Positions 58,351 through 64,000 of a stretch of DNA of 64,000 nt are shown in pieces; within the stretch, counting starts at the first letter, position 1, and every line of letters begins with the position of its first letter. The DNA comes from Escallonia rubra (taxonomy: Eukaryota; Streptophyta; Magnoliopsida; Escalloniales; Escalloniaceae): the NCBI GenBank assembly GCA_033065855.1, contig JAVXUO010001548.1:496001-560000 (forward strand), in the 5' to 3' direction. The notes below the pieces were generated by a model that saw nothing but the letters and a program-made list of their open reading frames with translations, was not told the DNA's origin and did no database searches. A program made the translations under genes and the position numbers.

Positions 58351-59433
58351 CTAAACCTCAATAGAGTGCATGTTCATCAACTGCTTGATACTGCGATTTT
58401 GACCATCATCACACTTGCTTGTATACTGAAAGTCAAGCCAAGCCTCCCTGTCAACGCCACCGTCGTGATGATGATGATGATCCTCCGGCGGCAAGCCAAG
58501 CGAGTCCACCACATCCTCCGTGCTCCACCCAGCGCGCAACAGCCTGAGGGAGAGCACCCTCACGTGCCACACCACACCCCTTTCAGGCGAACACCTCCTC
58601 TCGCGGTCATGATCGTGGTACTCAGCCTCATCGTCACGGCCGTCCATCATCATCATCTCCCTCACGTCCTCCTCCTTCCACCCTCCGTCCCTCAGCCTCC
58701 AGCACACCTCCTCCAGGCACCCCCCCAGCTCCCCCCTCCACCACCACCGCGTCCCCCCACGGGCCACAGCGCCCTGCTCCCCCCTCTCCGCCAGCTCCGT
58801 CCAGAACGCTACCCTCCTCGCCTCCGTGGCAGCCCAGGCCGGCGCGTTCAAAAAGTTCGACAGCGTCGGCCGCTTCAAGCCCCCCTCCTTCCCTCCTCCA
58901 AACTCGACCTGCTGAAAGAACCCGGAAATGTCAAAGCTCCATAGCTTCACCTCCCCTCCGTTCACGTGGAAAACGGAATTTCCCGCCATATTCGGTACGG
59001 TCGCAATGTAGCAGTTCCGGTATACCGGCACGAGAACCGGTACGTTTCTCAAGAACCCTTTGGCCAGAGCAACCGCCTGGTCATCATCTTCTGGCCGATC
59101 ACCCCAAGATTCAAGCCAAAACCGGCTTCTTGACACTTCTTTGAGAATACCCAGAAAGGGGAGATTGGTGAGGATCTCGAGTTGTTGGGTCGATGAGGAT
59201 CGCCAGTTGGGGAAGCCGGGGCCAACGGGGAGGCCTTCTCGGAGGATGGAGCGGAGGTCGGGAGGGAATGTGAAGTGGAAGGCGGATTCCACGGCGGAGA
59301 ATTCGGAGTCGGATAGGCCGCCGGCGACGGGAATGTTGGAGCTCTTGAGGTGGTCGATGAGATTCTTGGCATAGGCGGCGAATGAGAAGCAGACCCGTCT
59401 CGGTTTCGTGACGGCTTCTACCGTCGTTGCCAT
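58351..59433 (-). CDS. Plant Knr4/Smi1-like (SUKH-domain) protein, 360 aa
   Basis: An intact intronless gene with ATG in good context (ATAATGGCAACG). After a basic leader, residues about 25-180 look like a Knr4/Smi1-type fold. An N-terminal helix (GLSDSEFSAVESAFHFTFPP) leads to DLRSILREGLPVGPGFPNWR. An ARAxxL-like helix and the strand motif YIATVPNMAGNSVFHVNGGE then precede the ending VKLWSFDISGFFQQVEF. The C-terminal half is plant-specific, with a Trp-rich helix (GTRWWWRGELGGCLEEVCWR), an acidic region, a second repeat-like helix pair (RLLRAGWSTEDVVDSLGLPP) and a His-rich run. SUKH proteins are cytosolic scaffolds linked to cell-wall signalling in fungi; the plant role is unknown. AATAAA lies downstream at 58301-58306. 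The coding DNA is clearly more GC-rich than its surroundings. Confidence 0.75.
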   Translation of the reverse strand: MATTVEAVTKPRRVCFSFAAYAKNLIDHLKSSNIPVAGGLSDSEFSAVESAFHFTFPPDLRSILREGLPVGPGFPNWRSSSTQQLEILTNLPFLGILKEVSRSRFWLESWGDRPEDDDQAVALAKGFLRNVPVLVPVYRNCYIATVPNMAGNSVFHVNGGEVKLWSFDISGFFQQVEFGGGKEGGLKRPTLSNFLNAPAWAATEARRVAFWTELAERGEQGAVARGGTRWWWRGELGGCLEEVCWRLRDGGWKEEDVREMMMMDGRDDEAEYHDHDRERRCSPERGVVWHVRVLSLRLLRAGWSTEDVVDSLGLPPEDHHHHHDGGVDREAWLDFQYTSKCDDGQNRSIKQLMNMHSIEV

Positions 59434-59655
59434 TATAAGTTGATCAAGAAGGCCTTAATCTGTCTGTGCATGAATCGCGCGCAGTGAGAGATCGAGAGGG
59501 ATAAGGAAAGAGGATAGAGGTTGAGAATGGAAGCAATATCGAAAATGAATTGGGGGGGCGTACTTAATGGGATTGGAGGGTATCCGCCCGAAGTGGCGGG
59601 GGAAGAAGTAGTCGTCGGAGTAAAATCGGTTTGATTTGGACTCTTTGTATCTATC

Positions 59656-59687
<32 letters not shown>

Positions 59688-59688
59688 A
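59656..59688. repeat. (AG)n tract in the leader of the Knr4/Smi1-like gene
   Basis: About 16 AG units on the plus strand (CT on the transcribed-strand sense), 220 bp upstream of the start codon. CT-rich leaders are frequent near plant transcription starts. Confidence 0.7.
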
Positions 59689-59770
59689 TGTTAGGAAAAG
59701 TTTTTCAAATCTTGACATAGTTTTTTTTGTCTTCTTTCAAAAATGAGAATTACTATGACTGAAATGAAAA

Positions 59771-60694
59771 TAGGGATGGCAAAAAAATCCGAACCCGCAG
59801 AATTTCGCCCCACCCCGCCCTGTTAGGAGCGGGTTATTTTGACTTTGACCGGGGCGTGGGGCGAGTATGGTTTTTTTTTAAAAAAATCGCAACGTGTTGG
59901 TCGGGTATGGTATTTAGTCCAGACGCCCCGGCCCGCCCCGCTATATTAACCCTATTCATCTTTTAATCATAGCCGTCCATCCCACACATATATAACATGC
60001 CCTTTAGCCCTTCAGCCCCCATTCCCCAAAACCCTATTTTTCAATCAATCTCTCTTTGCCGACAACAATGGTGCCGCACCGCCGTCATGCCTCATCTTCT
60101 CTCCCTCTCCTTCGCACCGTCGGTGAGACGGCGACTGACCTGCGAGGATGCAACTATTGACTGAGCTGCGCCGTCGCGATTGATGTTACTGCATCGTGCC
60201 GCACCGCCGTCGCGCCTCATTTTCTCTCCCACTCCTTCGCACCGTCGGTGAGACGGCGACTGACCTGCGACGATGCGACTGTCGACTGACCTAACGGCAC
60301 CGTGGTGACTGACTTGCGCCGTCGCGATTGACGTTACTGCATCGTGGCGATTGACCTGCACCGTTGCGACTGACATAACGGCACCGTCGATGACTGACCT
60401 ACGAAGCTGCGATGGACCTAACGGCACCGTCGGCGACTGACTCAACAGCCAGCCATCAGCAAGCCGTAATCTAGAAGAAGTGATCTGCTGCCAATTTCAC
60501 TGCCGTGATCTACTGCCAATTTCGCATCGTTGTGGGGCGGGGCGGGGCGGTCATGGGTTTTTTAAAGCATTTTAGGATCGGATATGGATTTGAGATTGTA
60601 CAACCCGGTGCGGGGCGGAGTGGGATTTCAAGGGTAGCGGGGCGGGTGCAGATCTTATAAGATCCGCATCCGACCCGCCCCGTTGCCATCCCTA
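59771..60694. mobile_element. hAT-type element, complete, with exact 8-bp TSD
   Basis: The ends are TAGGGATGGCAAAAAAATCC and (reverse complement) TAGGGATGGCAACGGGGCGG. The exact flank AATGAAAA occurs at 59763-59770 and 60695-60702. The 924-bp body has a promoter-like stretch, and then imperfect tandem repeats of CGACTGACCTGCGAC/GTGACTGACTTGCGCC type (60115-60440). No transposase. It is the same family as 19819-21828. Confidence 0.9.
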
Positions 60695-60702
60695 AATGAA
60701 AA

Positions 60703-61347
60703 TCGTGACATAATGAATAAATGTCATTAAAATATATTTTAACCATAAAAATTATCATTATAAATTTTAACAACATCGATGATACTTTTTGTTACAATCT
60801 CTTATCACTTAAACTTTTACAACAGAGATTATCAGAATTTTATCAGTTTATTATTAGTTTAGGTAAAAAAAAAAAAAAGAACCGTAAGAATATAGTTATT
60901 GACAGGATTCCAAGAAAATTAGACTACTGTGGAGAGTTAGACAGGAAATGACGTGATGTTTCAATATTATCTTTTGGACTTAGCTAATCTTTTGTCGGCG
61001 GCAATTTGTGAATTTCAATCGCGCCACGGACAATTTTTTTGTGATGCGTTAGGTGTTTGCGTTAAACATATGCTCTATTTTGGGAACGGGGGATTAGAAA
61101 TTGTAATCCTAACTCTAAATACATTTTTGGACCCATGAAACGAAAAATAAAAATTTGAAGATGTTTAAAATTAATGAAGGTACTAATTTCTATGTAGTAG
61201 TCCGAGGATAGTTTACGCAAGATTTGCTTGTATACAACTCTAAAGCATTATAGTGAGATTCACAATGAAGTGAGATGCACTTAACATCAATCTTAAGCAA
61301 CCAAAACTACGGTTAGCAAAGATTTATGATGAGATAAATATTAGAAG
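60703..61347. other. Intergenic, nothing recognised
   Basis: AT-rich, no features supported. Confidence 0.5.
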
Positions 61348-61648
61348 GGAGCTGATAAAATGACAGCCATGTCAACTTAGTTAAGTTGTCAGCGATGACC
61401 TGGCCATCGATGTTGTCGACGTGGACGGCCCAAAAATCTGCAATGTTTTTAAGTGAACTTCGTAGCCGTCCCATTATGGAGAGGACGGTAATTCACCGTC
61501 TATATAGACGTCCGTCCCATAATATGACAGACGACAAAAAAATTTTTTAAAACAAAAGTAGTCTGGCCGATCCATCTGTGATGGATAGACGGTCAGATTG
61601 CACTAATAACTTAGTTTAAATTGCCAATGCGGACGATAGGTCAGCTCC
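61348..61648. mobile_element. Small MITE related to the 37.4 kb long-TIR element
   Basis: The ends GGAGCTGATAAAATGACAG and (reverse complement) GGAGCTGACCTATCGTCC resemble the GGAGCTGATCCGTTGAGAG terminus at 39021. The inner arm GCAATCTGACCGTCTATCC parallels GCGATCTGGCCGTCCATCC. Length is 301 bp, with strong fold-back and no TSD resolved. Confidence 0.6.
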
Positions 61649-62218
61649 ATTATCTGAATAGGTAAGGTTATAACTCGCACAAGCATAAACAAATTCAAGC
61701 AAACCAACAACAAAAGTTACTGGGTTCCGTTTATGAGGCCACGAGAAAGGACGAACGGATCTGATGTTTTTCATTGTTGGAGCATGGATACGAAAAGCTA
61801 ATAAAAACCTTGGGTGTGTCACCTAAATCAGAGGATTGACCCCGGAAACATGCCCTTGAATGATGGTGGTATGTGGTTTAACTAATGGTTCTAGGGAGAG
61901 GCCCAAACATTCTTGATCATGACTGCATTTCGATATTCCCTTCAGGCCACCATCGTCTATTTACATTTTTTATTATAATCACTCATTCATTCTATTCGCT
62001 GAGTCCGCAGGCAGAAAACATATGATAATGCAAGACCCATGCTATGTAAATTACTCCATGCTTAAAAGGACTTCCTAAGATTTTTGATACTCTATGGTAT
62101 TGGCAAACCTCTGTCTTCTCTATGGCATGGTTATGGCCTGCATGCTCGGAACGTTGAAACAGAGGGTCAAAGACGAAAATCTGCGTAGAGATATACATAT
62201 TCAAGTGCAAATTGCATT
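61649..62218. other. Intergenic, nothing recognised
   Basis: No coding or repeat signal that I can name. Confidence 0.5.
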
Positions 62219-62222
62219 AACC

Positions 62223-62344
62223 CCAAGGGGTGGTGGAGATGGCAAAGGGCCTCGAGGTGTGACCTCGAGATCCCGAGTTTGAATCCCCATAACGGTAGGG
62301 TCATATACAATTACAGTTCTCACCTTCCAAAAACAAAAAAAAAG
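62223..62344 (+). mobile_element. tRNA-derived SINE
   Basis: The 5' tRNA-like part has an A-box-like GGTGGTGGAGATGGCAAAGG and a B-box-like GAGTTTGAATCCCC spaced about 45 bp apart, as in pol III internal promoters. A short unrelated body follows (GGTCATATACAATTACAGTT) and an A-rich tail (CCAAAAACAAAAAAAAAG). The structure is that of a plant SINE. No TSD is clearly readable. Confidence 0.75.
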
Positions 62345-63160
62345 TTTCATGAGGTTTTGAGTTACAACACCCAACTACTTTGAATGGAATTGCTTGCGAT
62401 ATCTAATAGCAATGCCGATAATGGTTTCCATTTGTTTCCATAAATGTGCCCCAGTCATTCGGGATTGCATGTTGGTCAAGGGAGAGAGATGAAGGTCGGC
62501 ATCAGTATTTGGCAACCAGCATATTATCATTCATCTTTTGCTGCGTCAATTCGATGTGGTGGGTTCTTTGCCGTCAGCTTGAGCTTTTTAGCTATTGTGA
62601 TGGCAATGGCATGGTCCGTGGGGTGTAACGAGCTTTGGTTTAATGGGTGGCAATGGTAGTGGTCTTTGGGCATGGTGGCGGTGGCAGTGACTCTAGGGCT
62701 TTTTGCAAAGACAAAGATAATTTAACATCTTACCAAATAAGCCAATCAGTGGAAGATTCTAGAGGGTAACAAAGTCTTTTGACAATTATTACGAGGGGAT
62801 TGTAATTTCTAATTTTTTAAGAGACTGAGTGCCTGAGTGTAGTAACTAAAAAGTCTCGTATCCGCTCACTGTAATTACCCCTATATATATTCCCCGGGCA
62901 GTCTCGAGGATGATGCGGCACAATGAAAGATTTTTAGTTAGTTATGGTAAAACAAAAAAAAGGGAAAATAAAATGCATAGTTGTATTCTAGTCTCTACTT
63001 TATCAAGTTCTCAGACCGGAAGGAAACTGGGGGCTTCATGTTTTTCTGCGAGCAGAGATCTTATCCATGGGATTGTATAATTTAGCGTTAAAGATCAAAG
63101 GAAACCACAGGTTTAGAAATAGTTAGAAGCGACGGCCGAGGCTACTTTTTATTTCCTTTT
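62345..63160. other. Intergenic, nothing recognised
   Basis: Open frames at 62444-62659 are short and resemble no family. Not called. Confidence 0.45.
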
Positions 63161-63260
63161 TTTTTTTTTTTGGGTAAATGAGGAAATTACATTGATAAGA
63201 TAAAATTACATTGTTTAATGTTAGCCTTATAGTTTCATAACAGCTTTATAATGTCCATGA
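63161..63260 (-). mobile_element. Short LINE-type 3' end (minus strand)
   Basis: A T run at 63161-63172 is followed by GGGTAAATGAGGAAATTACA then TTGATAAG, i.e. a plant LINE poly(A) terminus in reverse, similar to those at 13146 and 41679. Confidence 0.5.
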
Positions 63261-63269
63261 CTCTCTATT

Positions 63270-64000
63270 AAAGTACGACATACATTGTTGGGTCTGTTTT
63301 TTAATAACTTAAGCTTTTAGAACAGATCGTAACTGACAATAGTATCATCAAAGGTTGAACTAAAGACTTTGCCAAACCAAAGCTCTAATATTATGTTAAG
63401 TTATCATCTGATCTAAAAGCTTAAATTATTAGAGAATAAGCCCAAAAATTTATACAATTCTTTAACACTCTCCCTCGCGTACAAGTCTCTGATTGCACAC
63501 GGAAGACAATTTAAGGTGCACATCACCACGTGCAAATTATATCTCAAGTATATTCATAACATGGGCATAAGTTCTTCTCGGTGGATCTACGAGACAAACC
63601 ACAAACAATTTCTTTAAGTTTGCTAGCCAACCAGTTTCATACCAAATATCACCCTCGAGAAGACACTAACGTATTCCAAGCTCACGAGGAGACCTCAGTC
63701 AAAATGTTCCCAACACGCACCCAACACTGGAACAAGATTGAAGAGCGTGACCGACTTCCATTTTTCAAAAGGGAAAGCAAAAGAGAGAACGAAAACAACA
63801 CAAGCCCAACCAAGCTCACACCCGGGAATGATAGTCATGCTCACACCTTGACTAAGGAATGCAAGAAATCCACATTCAAAGTCCACTACTGGCCCCTCCC
63901 CCACCCCAAAAGTCTAAAACCATCTCCTGCCCCCAAAAGCCGAAGAAATTATTTTTCCTAAAATTTATTGAACGACGAGAGAATAATTAGTAACTCCAAA
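63270..64000. other. Degraded repeat and intergenic DNA
   Basis: ATAACTTAAGCTTTTAGAAC (63305) and its mirror ATCTAAAAGCTTAAATTATT (63412) form an inverted repeat, and TTTAACACTCTCCCTCGCGTACAAG follows. This looks like a worn repeat. No gene is supported in the last 500 bases. Confidence 0.4.

Noticed and set aside
58366-59374. Plus-strand open frames over the Knr4/Smi1-like gene
   Set aside because: Shadows of a GC-rich real gene on the minus strand.
1-64000. CRISPR arrays, bacterial operons, rRNA, or a canonical tRNA gene
   Set aside because: The content is plant nuclear. The only tRNA-like sequence (62223-62344) has a SINE body and tail and lacks a complete cloverleaf.

Overview
This is a 64 kb piece of a plant nuclear genome, most likely a eudicot. 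It is AT-rich, its genes carry plant-type introns, and it holds a plant COX6a gene, a type I MADS-box gene, a plant Knr4/Smi1-like gene and a dense layer of plant transposons. I cannot assign a species.

Host genes are few and widely spaced. (1) A possible 5' end of a gene leaves the window at base 1 (minus strand). (2) An intact acidic single-pass membrane protein lies at 10407-12284 (plus), with a 5'-UTR intron. (3) A nuclear COX6a gene has four exons on the minus strand between 32446 and 26296; its third intron is 5.4 kb and full of repeats. (4) A type I (AGL62-like) MADS-box gene at 44530-45120 (minus) has a stop at codon 3 of its apparent ancestral frame. (5) A Knr4/Smi1-like (SUKH) protein lies at 58351-59433 (minus), with a hAT element about 340 bp upstream.

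The rest is largely transposons, many delimited by target-site duplications (TSDs) readable in the sequence. 1.4-6.3 kb: a MULE-like element (10-bp TSD) split by a hAT element (about 8-bp TSD) with a degraded BED/DUF659/hAT transposase; a second copy of the MULE-like element at 35.26-36.50 kb preserves the empty hAT site. 6.7-7.2 kb: hAT MITE. 8.3 kb: a near-perfect 47-bp-arm hairpin. 16.1-18.9 kb: a 2.8 kb solo LTR with TSD TATTT. 19.4-23.9 kb: a long-TIR element that has captured a lysine/histidine-transporter (LHT) exon and was then hit by two hAT elements. 26.3-31.7 kb: COX6a intron 3, with a tandem duplication, a TRIM and a MULE-like element. 32.9-34.0 kb: hAT MITE. 37.4-39.0 kb: a long-TIR element flanked by TA arrays, carrying seven copies of a 23-nt palindrome and a captured FERONIA-type receptor fragment. 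39.5-41.6 kb: LINE and LTR remnants. 46.4-47.5 kb: RTE-type LINE. 50.4-56.0 kb: two PIF/Harbinger-like elements side by side sharing one TTA, the second filled by a 0.9 kb GGT/GGC array. 59.8-60.7 kb: hAT element. 61.35-61.65 kb: a small relative of the 37.4 kb element. 62.2 kb: tRNA-derived SINE.

The genes do not form a functional cluster. The main biological story is repeated gene-fragment capture and nested insertion around a handful of unrelated host genes.
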